Source: Acidobacteriota bacterium (GTDB taxonomy: Bacteria > Acidobacteriota > Vicinamibacteria > Vicinamibacterales > 2-12-FULL-66-21). Taken from it: 62,059 nt of DNA. The notes beneath the pieces are model-generated. The model ran no database searches. It was not told the origin of the DNA and worked only from the letters and a program-made list of their open reading frames with translations. Position numbers and translations under genes: made by a program. The stretch lies in NCBI GenBank assembly GCA_003222675.1, contig QHWT01000047.1, positions 1 through 62,059 of the forward strand. The letters are read 5' to 3'. Shown here one piece after another: positions 46,458 to 54,673 of the stretch. Within the stretch, counting starts at the first letter, position 1. Each line of letters opens with the position of its first letter.

Positions 46458-46665
46458 ACTCAGAGGGCACGGAGACCACGGAGATTCGTCATCTTGACAA
46501 TCACAATGTTGTCTTTTCTCTGTAGAACAAACGCGCGAAAACGTGTTTTCCTGACAAGAATGCGTTTGTTCTACTAGATCGGCGGGCCCACAGGTCCCGC
46601 TAGCGCGGATGCGCCACGGGTTTGGTTGCGGCGCAGCCGCGCTGTGGCCTCCGTGGCCTCTGAGT
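46458..46665. repeat. Nested inverted repeat upstream of selA
   Basis: The outer arms are ACTCAGAGGGCACGGAGACC (46458 on) and GTGGCCTCCGTGGCCTCTGAGT (46643-46665). Inner perfect 12-bp arms are TAGAACAAACGC (46523-46534) and GCGTTTGTTCTA (46562-46573). The word CGGAGACCA repeats in the left arm and its complement in the right. It fills most of the 298-base divergent spacer before selA. Confidence 0.8.
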
Positions 46666-46688
46666 AGAACGCGGTTCTCCGTCCTCCA

Positions 46689-48062
46689 ATGTCCGACTTC
46701 CGCGTTATTCCCTCAATCGAGCAGCTGCGTCAGCGCGACGCGATGCGCACGCTCGAAACGCGCTACGGCCGGGCGGCGCTGGTCGATGCGCTGCGGGCGG
46801 AAACTGCCGCGCTGCGAGATCACCTCGGCGCCGGCAACGTGGCGGCGGTGACAACCGGGGAGGCGATCGACACGATCGAGCGTGGTGCGGCCACGCGGCT
46901 GCGCGCATCGATGCGTCCGTCGCTGACCGGCGTGATCAATGCGACCGGCGTCATCATTCACACGAACCTCGGACGCGCGCCGCTGTCGCGCGCTGCCGCC
47001 GCACGGATCGCGGCGATTGCCACGGGCTACACCAACCTCGAATACGATCTTGCGCGCGGCACGCGCGGTCGCCGCGACGCGCACGCCACGCATCTCCTCA
47101 CACGCCTCACCGGCGCCGGCGCTGCCGTCGTCGTCAACAACAACGCCGCCGCCACGATGCTGCTGCTGGCGGCGCTGGCGAACGGACGCGAGGTCCTCAT
47201 CTCGCGCGGCGAGCTCGTCGAGATTGGCGGCGGCTTCCGCGTGCCCGACGTGATGGCGCAGTCGGGCGCCATTCTCCGGGAAGTCGGGACGACGAACCGG
47301 ACGCGGATTGCCGACTTTGCCGCGGCGATCAGCGACCGCACCGCGCTCATCCTGCGCGTGCACCCGTCGAACTTCCGCATCGAGGGCTTCACGGAACGCC
47401 CGTCGCTGGCGGATCTCGTGTCGCTCGGACGCCGCTTCAACGTGCCGATCGCCGAGGATCTGGGGAGCGGATGGTTTGGGTGGCCCGATCGGGCTGACTT
47501 GCCTCGCCCGCTCGCGGATGAGCCAATCGTCTCCGACAGCATCGAGGCGGGGGCGGATCTCGTCAGCTTCAGCGGCGACAAGCTGCTCGGCGGGCCGCAG
47601 GCCGGCATCATCGCCGGCCGTGCCGAGGCGATTGCGCGGATCGCGAGGCATCCCTTGATGCGTGCCCTGCGCGTCGACAAGCTCACCTACGCGGCGCTCG
47701 AGGCCACGCTCGAAGCGCACGCGATCGGCCGGCGCGAAGAGGTGCCGGTCATCCGGATGCTGGGATTGAGCGTCGCCGAGATCGGCGCGCGCGCGGATGC
47801 GCTCGCGGCTTCACTCGCCGCCAACGGCTGGCACGCGCGCGTCATCGACGGCGTGTCCACGATCGGTGGCGGCAGCGCCCCGGGCGCGGAGCTCCCCACG
47901 CGACTCGTGCAACTCGAACGCGACGGGCTGTCGGCAGATCAAATCGAGGAGCGGCTCCGCTCGTCGGATCCGCCCGTCATCGCGCGCATTCAGGACGACC
48001 ACGTCGTGCTGGATCTGCGAACGGTGCTGCCGGAACAAGACAAGATACTGGCGAATCTGTAG
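46689..48062 (+). CDS. selA: L-seryl-tRNA(Sec) selenium transferase
   Basis: PLP enzyme that turns seryl-tRNA(Sec) into selenocysteyl-tRNA(Sec). The 457-residue protein has the N-terminal RVIPSIEQLRQRDAMRTLE and VINATGVIIHTNLGRAPLS, NLEYDLARGTRGRRDAH, VVVNNNAAATMLLLAAL, EVGTTNRTRIADF, RVHPSNFRIEGFTE and the PLP-lysine motif SFSGDKLLGGPQAG. Full length. selB, selD and selC (tRNA-Sec) are not in the window. Its presence means the organism probably makes selenoproteins. The stop TAG (48060-48062) is part of a REP arm (GTAGG). Confidence 0.95.
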   Translation: MSDFRVIPSIEQLRQRDAMRTLETRYGRAALVDALRAETAALRDHLGAGNVAAVTTGEAIDTIERGAATRLRASMRPSLTGVINATGVIIHTNLGRAPLSRAAAARIAAIATGYTNLEYDLARGTRGRRDAHATHLLTRLTGAGAAVVVNNNAAATMLLLAALANGREVLISRGELVEIGGGFRVPDVMAQSGAILREVGTTNRTRIADFAAAISDRTALILRVHPSNFRIEGFTERPSLADLVSLGRRFNVPIAEDLGSGWFGWPDRADLPRPLADEPIVSDSIEAGADLVSFSGDKLLGGPQAGIIAGRAEAIARIARHPLMRALRVDKLTYAALEATLEAHAIGRREEVPVIRMLGLSVAEIGARADALAASLAANGWHARVIDGVSTIGGGSAPGAELPTRLVQLERDGLSADQIEERLRSSDPPVIARIQDDHVVLDLRTVLPEQDKILANL

Positions 48063-48118
48063 GCCGGGTCTTTAGACCCGGCTCGTTCGGACGCGGCGGG
48101 TCTGAAGACCCGCCCTAC
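48059..48118. repeat. Double-hairpin REP element after selA
   Basis: Starts GTAGGCCGGGTCTTTAGACC (48059 on), the first hairpin, and ends with GGCGGGTCTGAAGACCCGCC then CTAC (48118). The TAG is the selA stop codon. It separates convergent selA and the TonB receptor gene. Confidence 0.88.
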
Positions 48119-48144
48119 TCGTGCACGCGTGTCGAGATCATGTC

Positions 48145-51100
48145 CTACCAATTGAAGCGCAACACCAGTTGGACCGTCCGGCGAGTGTCCTGACCCGTCA
48201 AGGCCGTCAACTGGTACGGCGCCAGCGTCGTGCCGAACAAACCGTTGGTGATGCCGGCCACCGGCGTGAAGTTCGGATGGTTGAGTGCGTTCAAGAGCTC
48301 CGCGGCGAGCTCGATGTTGGTCCGCCCCACGATCGTTGTGCGCTTCGAGAACCGGATGTCGTGCTGCTGGAACATCGGTCCCGTTACGACCAGCGAACCG
48401 GTGCCGCAGTCGCCGAAGCTGTTTGTCGCGGCGGCGGACGACGGGACGTTATTCACGTTTGTCATCGGCTGCGCGACCTCGATGCAGTCCGGTCCGTTCG
48501 GCGGTGCGAAGTAGCGGCCCGACGGCGCCGCGCCTGCATAGCCGGTTGGCGACGTGGCGCTCACGTTCCACGCGAGGATCGTGTTGTCGACCACGTCTTG
48601 GGGCCACATGTACACCTGCTTGCCGGCATCATCGAACCGCAGCTTGAACATCTTCTCGACGTCGCGGGGCGACATGCCGGCCAGGCGGACATTGCCGAGA
48701 TCGATGAGACGTCCGCTCTGGAGCCGCGACGCGACACCGATCTGCCATCCGCCGATGACACGATCGATGAGGCCGTTCGCGCCGCCTCCCCAGCGGCGGC
48801 CGCGGCCGAACGGCAGATCGTACACCACGTTCGACTTGAACTGGTGCGTGAGGTCTCCCGGGTCGCCGGCGCTGCGCAACATCCGCAGCGGCCGTCGTAA
48901 GGAGGTGAACACGCTGTTCTCGCCGTTGCCGAGCACGTAGCTCAATTGGAACTGCAGTCCCTGCGCGTAGCGCCGGCGCAATTCCATTTGCAGCGCGTTG
49001 TACTTCGTCCTATCCAGATTCGTCCTGACGTTCGCGCCGCCCAGCAACTCCGGATTGGCGACAAAATAATTCGGTGTCAATCCGGCCGCTGCCGCATTGG
49101 CCCGGAACGTTGCGCTTCCCATGAGGCCGTTCGATCCGGGGTTCGCGAAGTTGTACGGCTGCGGGTTGAACGGCGCGAGGAATCCAAGGAACGTGGCATT
49201 CGTCCAGTTCGCGCCGGTGTACAACGCGGCGTTCCCGGCGTTTGCCGCCCGCTGCGCGTTGAAAAACGCGAGAAACGACGGCAGTGGCACCGTCCCGGGC
49301 GCTCCGGTGTACGCGAAGTTGTTCTGACAACCCAGGGTTGTGATGCCACCGATGCAACCGGCGCCGGGGCCCGCGGCAATGTTCGCTTTCAGGTTCGCTT
49401 GCGCCTGCCGGAACTCCTGCAGGAAGCCGTTTTCGACGATGTTGTACTCGTTGTAGTTGAGGGTGTTCCAGCCCGCGTATCCCCGTGTGCCAACGTAGCG
49501 GACTTCGACGGCCATGCTCTTGCCGAGCGATCGTGTGATGCCCGCCTGCCAGGAGTCGGCGTACGGCACCTGAATATTCGGATCGAATCCGCTGATGCTG
49601 TTCGTGATGCTGCCGACCAACGGGTACACCGGCGTGTCATTGAATGCCGGGGGGCCGAGCCGGAACGCATCACGGAACAGAACGGGCACGGACCCACCGT
49701 TGACGAGGTTGCCGGTGCTATCGTTCCGCGTCACCGGTCCCTGGATTGTCACGCCGGGATTGTTGGCGAAGAGTCCCGTGAAGTCATTCAGCCCGCCGCG
49801 GCTGAACGAGCGCGTGTAGCCGCCGCGCACGACGAAGTCGTCCGCCCCCATCAGTTTGCCGAGGATCCCTGGACGCGCGCGCGGAGTCCATGCGAGGCCG
49901 GCGCTTGGCGCGACGTTGTTGTAGTCAACCTTGTACGCCTCGCTTCCCGCCGTCAACTGCTGGAACACCGGATGCACTCCCGGCAGATTCCCTGCCTGGA
50001 ACAGATTGCAGGAGTTGCTGGACGCGGCCCCCGACAGGCCGCAGATGTTGGTGATGTCGCCGAACGTGTAGCTGCTGTTCAACGGATAGAACGGGCGCTG
50101 GATGTCGTACCGCAGGCCCACATTCAGCGTGAGGTTCTGCCGGAGACGCCATTGATCCTGCAGGTAGCCGCCGAACTCCCGCAAGCGGCCACGCTGCATG
50201 CCGGTACCCTCGTACACGTACTTGCCGCTCGACTCGTCGATCCGCGCATCCGCGCCGATCTGCGTGACGCGGCCGGTGAGGAACGCGTAGAGATTCTGTG
50301 CGGCAGTCAGATTCGCCGCCGACGCGCCGGGGAAATTCGCGGCATTGAACAGACCCAGCGCAGGATCGGTGTTCAGCATGCCCGTCGTGATCGTCGGCAC
50401 GAGGCTCGAGTTCTTCGCCCAGATCGAGAACTGCGTGAACGACCCTCCCATCGAGATGCTGTGGGCGCCTTTCAGCCAGGTCACCGTGTCCTCGATGAGC
50501 ACGCTCGTCGCGTTACGCGACTGCGGTGAAGGCACGGCGCCGGCCGCCGTCAACGCGGAGCCAATCGTCGGGAAGTTCAGGTGAAACCCCTGTGTGTTCG
50601 CAAGCGTTCCGTTGAACATCTCGAGGTTCAGCTCGGGGAAAAACAACACCGGGGCGCCGCTGTAACCCACGCGCGCCTCGTTCACCAGATCGTGCCCGAG
50701 CGTCGAGCGAAGCGAGTTGCTGAAGCCGATGCGCTTCGACGCCTGGCCGGCATCAACAGGGAAATCGGGGAAGAACGCCTCGCGGTTGTTCAGCGTGTCC
50801 GGGAAATCGGTGAACTTCTGGTAGTTGAACGCGCTGCTGAAGCGGTGGGCGTCCGTGAAGTTGTAATCGATGCGGGCAGTCGGGAACCGGCGGACCGACT
50901 CGACTTGAACGTTGTAGGTGAAGCGCTGCAGGTTGGCATCAACGTCCGCGATCGAGCCAGTCGAACCGGAGGCGCTGCGGATATCGCCCAGCAGCTTTCC
51001 AATGGTCGGATCCGCTGTCGCGATGTGCCCGTTCGCGGCTGCGAGCGCGAGCAGGTTGACCTGCTGCGTGACGCCGTTCACGGTGTACCGGTAGATCCCC

Positions 51101-52107
51101 TGCTGGGCGAGCGGATTGAGAATCGTGCGATTGCGCGTCACGTCGCTCGGCTGATGGAACTCCTCGTAGTTCACGAAGAAGAACGCCTTGTTGCGGCCGT
51201 TGAATCTCGGCAGCATGATCGGCCCGCCGACGCGGAAGCCGGCCTGATCCTGTTTCAGCTTCGGCTTCGCCACGCCGTCGCGATTGTTGAACCACGTATT
51301 GGCGTTCAGCCCGTCGCGCCGATAGTAGTCGTAGCCGCTTCCCGTGAACGAATTCGTGCCCGAGCGCGTCACGAACTTGACCTGCACCGCTCCCTGCCCG
51401 GCGCTGTCGGCACCCTGCGCCGCGGTCGTCACCGTCACTTCTTCGATCGCGTCGAGACGCGGGCTGACGATCGCGAAGAATCCATCGGTGCTCCTCAGGG
51501 TGTTGTCCTGCACGTTGACGCCGTCGAGCGTGATGTTGATCGTGCCGCGCGGGAGGCCGTTGATGGTCGCCTGCCGGTTGCCGTTCACCGTCGAGACGCC
51601 AGGCAGGAAGTTGACGAAGTCCATGGCGCTGCGGCTGGTCAGCGGCAGCTTGGTGATCTGATTCGTGTTGATCGTCGAGGACACGGTTGACGACTGCGTC
51701 TGGACGATCTCCGACGTGGAACTGACCGTCACCTGTTCGGTGACGCCGCCGATCTCGAGCGACGCCTTCACATTTGCGCCAGCGCCCGACGTCAACACGA
51801 CGTCATTGATGACCACGGTCTTGAAGCCAGGCAACGACACGGTCACGACGTACGTCCCGACATTCAGGCTCGGAATTGAAAAGGCCCCTTCACCATTGGT
51901 GACGGCCCTCTGCGTGACGCCGGTAGCAGTATGTTTGACAGCGACGTCGGCGCCCGGAAGCACGGCCCCGGAACCGTCGACGACCGTTCCACTCAGCGTC
52001 GATGTTGTGCCGCCCTGGCCATACACACGGCTGCTGCCCATGGCAAGGACGGCGAGCAGGCACACGAAGGCTACCCGATACACACGTCGGCTCATCGAAT
52101 CCCCCAT
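48145..52107 (-). CDS. TonB-dependent receptor with N-terminal carboxypeptidase-regulatory-like domain (Oar-like)
   Basis: Outer-membrane beta-barrel importer of about 1320 residues. The start is the ATG at 52107 or 52095 (MSRRVYRVAFVCLLAVLAMG, signal peptide); the longer frame to 52431 is spacer. After the signal comes a carboxypeptidase-regulatory-like domain (TLSGTVVDGSGAVLPGADVA ... LPGFKTVVINDVVLTSG). The plug follows (LPLTSRSAMDFVNFLPGVST, INITLDGVNVQDNT, then VTTAAQGADSAGQGAVQVKF), and a long barrel ends in QLVLRFNW with a terminal aromatic residue. Such proteins are abundant in Acidobacteriota; the ligand is unknown. No SusD-like partner or TonB gene is adjacent. Confidence 0.94.
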   Translation of the reverse strand: MGDSMSRRVYRVAFVCLLAVLAMGSSRVYGQGGTTSTLSGTVVDGSGAVLPGADVAVKHTATGVTQRAVTNGEGAFSIPSLNVGTYVVTVSLPGFKTVVINDVVLTSGAGANVKASLEIGGVTEQVTVSSTSEIVQTQSSTVSSTINTNQITKLPLTSRSAMDFVNFLPGVSTVNGNRQATINGLPRGTINITLDGVNVQDNTLRSTDGFFAIVSPRLDAIEEVTVTTAAQGADSAGQGAVQVKFVTRSGTNSFTGSGYDYYRRDGLNANTWFNNRDGVAKPKLKQDQAGFRVGGPIMLPRFNGRNKAFFFVNYEEFHQPSDVTRNRTILNPLAQQGIYRYTVNGVTQQVNLLALAAANGHIATADPTIGKLLGDIRSASGSTGSIADVDANLQRFTYNVQVESVRRFPTARIDYNFTDAHRFSSAFNYQKFTDFPDTLNNREAFFPDFPVDAGQASKRIGFSNSLRSTLGHDLVNEARVGYSGAPVLFFPELNLEMFNGTLANTQGFHLNFPTIGSALTAAGAVPSPQSRNATSVLIEDTVTWLKGAHSISMGGSFTQFSIWAKNSSLVPTITTGMLNTDPALGLFNAANFPGASAANLTAAQNLYAFLTGRVTQIGADARIDESSGKYVYEGTGMQRGRLREFGGYLQDQWRLRQNLTLNVGLRYDIQRPFYPLNSSYTFGDITNICGLSGAASSNSCNLFQAGNLPGVHPVFQQLTAGSEAYKVDYNNVAPSAGLAWTPRARPGILGKLMGADDFVVRGGYTRSFSRGGLNDFTGLFANNPGVTIQGPVTRNDSTGNLVNGGSVPVLFRDAFRLGPPAFNDTPVYPLVGSITNSISGFDPNIQVPYADSWQAGITRSLGKSMAVEVRYVGTRGYAGWNTLNYNEYNIVENGFLQEFRQAQANLKANIAAGPGAGCIGGITTLGCQNNFAYTGAPGTVPLPSFLAFFNAQRAANAGNAALYTGANWTNATFLGFLAPFNPQPYNFANPGSNGLMGSATFRANAAAAGLTPNYFVANPELLGGANVRTNLDRTKYNALQMELRRRYAQGLQFQLSYVLGNGENSVFTSLRRPLRMLRSAGDPGDLTHQFKSNVVYDLPFGRGRRWGGGANGLIDRVIGGWQIGVASRLQSGRLIDLGNVRLAGMSPRDVEKMFKLRFDDAGKQVYMWPQDVVDNTILAWNVSATSPTGYAGAAPSGRYFAPPNGPDCIEVAQPMTNVNNVPSSAAATNSFGDCGTGSLVVTGPMFQQHDIRFSKRTTIVGRTNIELAAELLNALNHPNFTPVAGITNGLFGTTLAPYQLTALTGQDTRRTVQLVLRFNW

Positions 52108-52297
52108 CGTCAATCCTGATTCCTGCTGACGCACGTCGACGTACACGCCGGAACCGGAGACCAAGACGTCGCCAGCGAGGGTCTTACGCCGATTGCATCC
52201 AGTGGGTATACAGACGGCACGGCGTCGGCGGGACCGCTGACGCCACTCGAGGGGCTCCCTCCTCACCCGCGAGTCGCACAATGCCGCGTCGGCCGGA

Positions 52298-52326
52298 ACG
52301 TTACGCCCATACGCGGGAACCGTCAA
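52298..52326 (-). promoter_or_regulatory. Predicted promoter of the TonB receptor gene
   Basis: On the minus strand TTGACG (52326-52321) and TAACGT (52303-52298) with a 17-base spacer. A start site near 52291 leaves a 184-base leader to the ATG at 52107. The 296-base spacer to the DDAH-like gene holds no other gene or obvious repeat element. Confidence 0.45.
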
Positions 52327-52403
52327 GACGGGCGAGTACGATGAGTTTTGAGAATGGATCCCGCGGGCGAAATGGAAGAGAACCCAGACGCCGGAGCCGC
52401 GCG

Positions 52404-53168
52404 TCAGGCTCTCAGGATAATGCTGCAGCACGTCAGTGCGCCTTCGGCTTTCGCCACTTCGGTCGCGTCCAACGCTTCAACCCTTATCCCGTGCGCCTCG
52501 AGTCGCGCGCGAGTGCGCGGATATGCGGTCGCGCAAAGCGTCATGTCGCCGACTTGCAAGACGTTCGCGGCCATCGGCTCAGACGGGTCGACATGGATCA
52601 GCTGGACGCCGTCGAATGCCGCCGGCTCGACCAAGTCTGGATTCAGAACGAGCGTCTCCGGCGCCGCGAGAGTTACCGCGGACTTCAGGTGCAGGCAGCC
52701 GCGCACGGGGATCGCGATCACGGTATAGCCGAAGCGCGATAGCAGCGCCGCAAGCTGACGCGCAGCATCCGCGTTCGTCCGTGCGGACGCTCCGATGTAC
52801 ACACGCCGTCGGTCCACCAGCACGTCCCCGCCGTCCAGCGTGGCGGGTCCGTCGATGAACCGAACGTCGCGATAGGCACTGAGCGCATCCACGACCGACG
52901 GCACTTCGGCGCGCCGCGACTCCGCCCCCGGGCGGGCGATCACGGCCACCTCGTCGAACACGACCGCCGCGTCCTCGACGAACACAGAGTCGGGGAGATC
53001 GGGAAGTTCGGGAAGATGCTCGACCCGGCACCCGAGCCGCACAAGCGCGCGCTCGTAAGCGCCGTGCTGCTCGATCGCGCGCGCAAAATCGATCGGTTCG
53101 CGCGAGACGTGAGTCAGCTCGCAGCGATCGATGCTCGGCGGGACGCCGCGCGTCAGCGCGATGAACAT
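52404..53168 (-). CDS. Dimethylarginine dimethylaminohydrolase-like (DDAH family) protein
   Basis: Member of the guanidine-modifying superfamily (pentein fold), 254 residues. It begins MFIALTRGVPPSIDRCELTH. Family motifs are DLPDSVFVEDAAVVF (substrate Asp/Glu loop), GPATLDGGDVLV, RGCLHLKSAVTLA (catalytic His in HLKS) and AEGALTCCSIIL with the catalytic Cys at about C247. The nearest function is DDAH (citrulline plus dimethylamine from methylated arginine), but related enzymes act on arginine or other guanidines. Upstream of the TonB receptor gene on the same strand. Confidence 0.85.
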   Translation of the reverse strand: MFIALTRGVPPSIDRCELTHVSREPIDFARAIEQHGAYERALVRLGCRVEHLPELPDLPDSVFVEDAAVVFDEVAVIARPGAESRRAEVPSVVDALSAYRDVRFIDGPATLDGGDVLVDRRRVYIGASARTNADAARQLAALLSRFGYTVIAIPVRGCLHLKSAVTLAAPETLVLNPDLVEPAAFDGVQLIHVDPSEPMAANVLQVGDMTLCATAYPRTRARLEAHGIRVEALDATEVAKAEGALTCCSIILRA

Positions 53169-53182
53169 CGGGACATTTGTGA

Positions 53183-53245
53183 ATCGGGTAATTCAGTAAT
53201 TGAAATTACCCAATTACCCAATTACCCGATTACCCGATTACCCGA
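53183..53245. repeat. CAATTACC-word element between nuoN and the DDAH-like gene
   Basis: GGGTAATTCAGTAATTGAAATT is followed by four to five ATTACCC(A/G) units at 8-nt spacing (CCAATTACCCAATTACCC, CGATTACCCGATTACCC). Same word as 41381-41486. Confidence 0.88.
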
Positions 53246-54673
53246 TTAAACAATAGCCTTGACCGATTCCACCGCGTACTCGATGACGCGCGTGGGAAGC
53301 ACACCGAGATAGAACGTGGCGAGCATGGCGAGCGCAAGGCCCGCCATCGCCGGCCCGCTCACGCGCGGGCGCGCCGGGGCCGCCGCCTCCTCCGTCATGT
53401 ACATCATCACCACGATGCGCAGGTAGAAGAACACGGACACCACGCTCGAGAGCACGCCGATGATGGCCAGCGAGTAGTATCCGTCCCGGACCGCGGCGGC
53501 GAAGATGTACCACTTGCCGATGAACCCGGCTGTCGGCGGGAAGCCGCCGAGCGACAGCAGGAACACCGTCATGAGACCCGCCAGCCCGGGGCGTGCTCTC
53601 CAGAGTCCGGCAAAGTCGCGAAGTTGATCGTGCGGATGCTCCGCCGTGCCGAGCAGCGCGACGATGCCGAGTGCGCCGATGTTTGCCACGGCATAGACGA
53701 GCAGGTAGAACAGGACGGCGGCCTTTCCGTCCTCGCTCGCGGCGACGATGCCGAGGAGCAGGTAGCCAGCGTGCGCGATGCTGGAATACGCGAGCATCCG
53801 CTTGACATTGCTCTGCAGCACGCCGACGACGGTGCCGACGATCATCGTCGCGCCGGCGATCACGGCCAGCACCGGCACCCAGTGTCCCTCGAGCGGCTGG
53901 AGCGTGGAGAGGAACACGCGCACGAACGCGCCGAACGCCGCGGCCTTCACCCCGGTCGACATGAACGCCGTCACGATCGTCGGCGCCCCCTCGTACGCGT
54001 CCGGCGTCCACATGTGAAACGGCACTGCCGAGATCTTGAACGCAAACCCCACAGCCAGCAGCGCGACTGCCAGCATCGCGAGCGTGGCGTGCGGCGCCGA
54101 CGCCATGGCCTTGCCGACCTCGTCGAGCCGCGTCGAGCCGGCAATCGTGAACGCGAACGCGATCCCATAGAGGAAAAACGCGCTCGAGAACGCGCCGAGG
54201 AGGAAGTATTTGAACGCGGCCTCCGCGCCCTCGGCGCTTTCGCGACGAATACCGGTCAGCACGTACACCGCGAGCGACAGCACCTCGAGCGCCAGAAAGA
54301 TGACGAGCAGATCGGTGGCCGCGACCATCAGCATCATCCCGCTGATCGCAAACAGCGTCAGCGCGTAATATTCGCCGCCCGGGATATCTTCGCGCTCCAC
54401 GACATCATTCGAAAACACCATCGTCAACACGCCGATGATGCAGAGGATGATGTTGATGAACAGCGCGAAGTTGTCGGCGCGGACGACCCCGAAGCTCTGC
54501 GCGTCCTTGTCCCAGAGAAAATACGACGCCGCGCCCGCGCCGACGAGGCCGATGAGGCCAAGCCCCGCGATCGGCATGCGTTCGCCCGGCTGGCGGAACG
54601 CCTCCGCCAGCATGGCGGCCGCCGCCGACAAGACGACGATCAGTATCGGGATGATGGCCGGTAGATTGTTCAT
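53246..54673 (-). CDS. nuoN: NADH-quinone oxidoreductase subunit N
   Basis: Membrane-arm antiporter-like subunit of complex I. From the ATG at 54673 the product has 475 residues (MNNLPAIIPILIVVLSAAAA) with about 14 helices. Landmarks: EYYALTLFAISGMMLMVAATDLLVIFLALEVLS, FKYFLLGAFSSAFFLYGIAF, the proton-channel Lys region VPFHMWTPDAYEGAPTIVTAF, and NVKRMLAYSSIAHAGYLLLG. The frame to 54955 is open only through repeat sequence. Its ATG overlaps the nuoM stop by one base (TGATG). Confidence 0.97.
   Translation of the reverse strand: MNNLPAIIPILIVVLSAAAAMLAEAFRQPGERMPIAGLGLIGLVGAGAASYFLWDKDAQSFGVVRADNFALFINIILCIIGVLTMVFSNDVVEREDIPGGEYYALTLFAISGMMLMVAATDLLVIFLALEVLSLAVYVLTGIRRESAEGAEAAFKYFLLGAFSSAFFLYGIAFAFTIAGSTRLDEVGKAMASAPHATLAMLAVALLAVGFAFKISAVPFHMWTPDAYEGAPTIVTAFMSTGVKAAAFGAFVRVFLSTLQPLEGHWVPVLAVIAGATMIVGTVVGVLQSNVKRMLAYSSIAHAGYLLLGIVAASEDGKAAVLFYLLVYAVANIGALGIVALLGTAEHPHDQLRDFAGLWRARPGLAGLMTVFLLSLGGFPPTAGFIGKWYIFAAAVRDGYYSLAIIGVLSSVVSVFFYLRIVVMMYMTEEAAAPARPRVSGPAMAGLALAMLATFYLGVLPTRVIEYAVESVKAIV

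Noticed and set aside
52108-52431. N-terminal extension of the TonB receptor
   Set aside because: A signal peptide starts at 52107/52095 with good SD sequences, and a promoter lies inside the extension.
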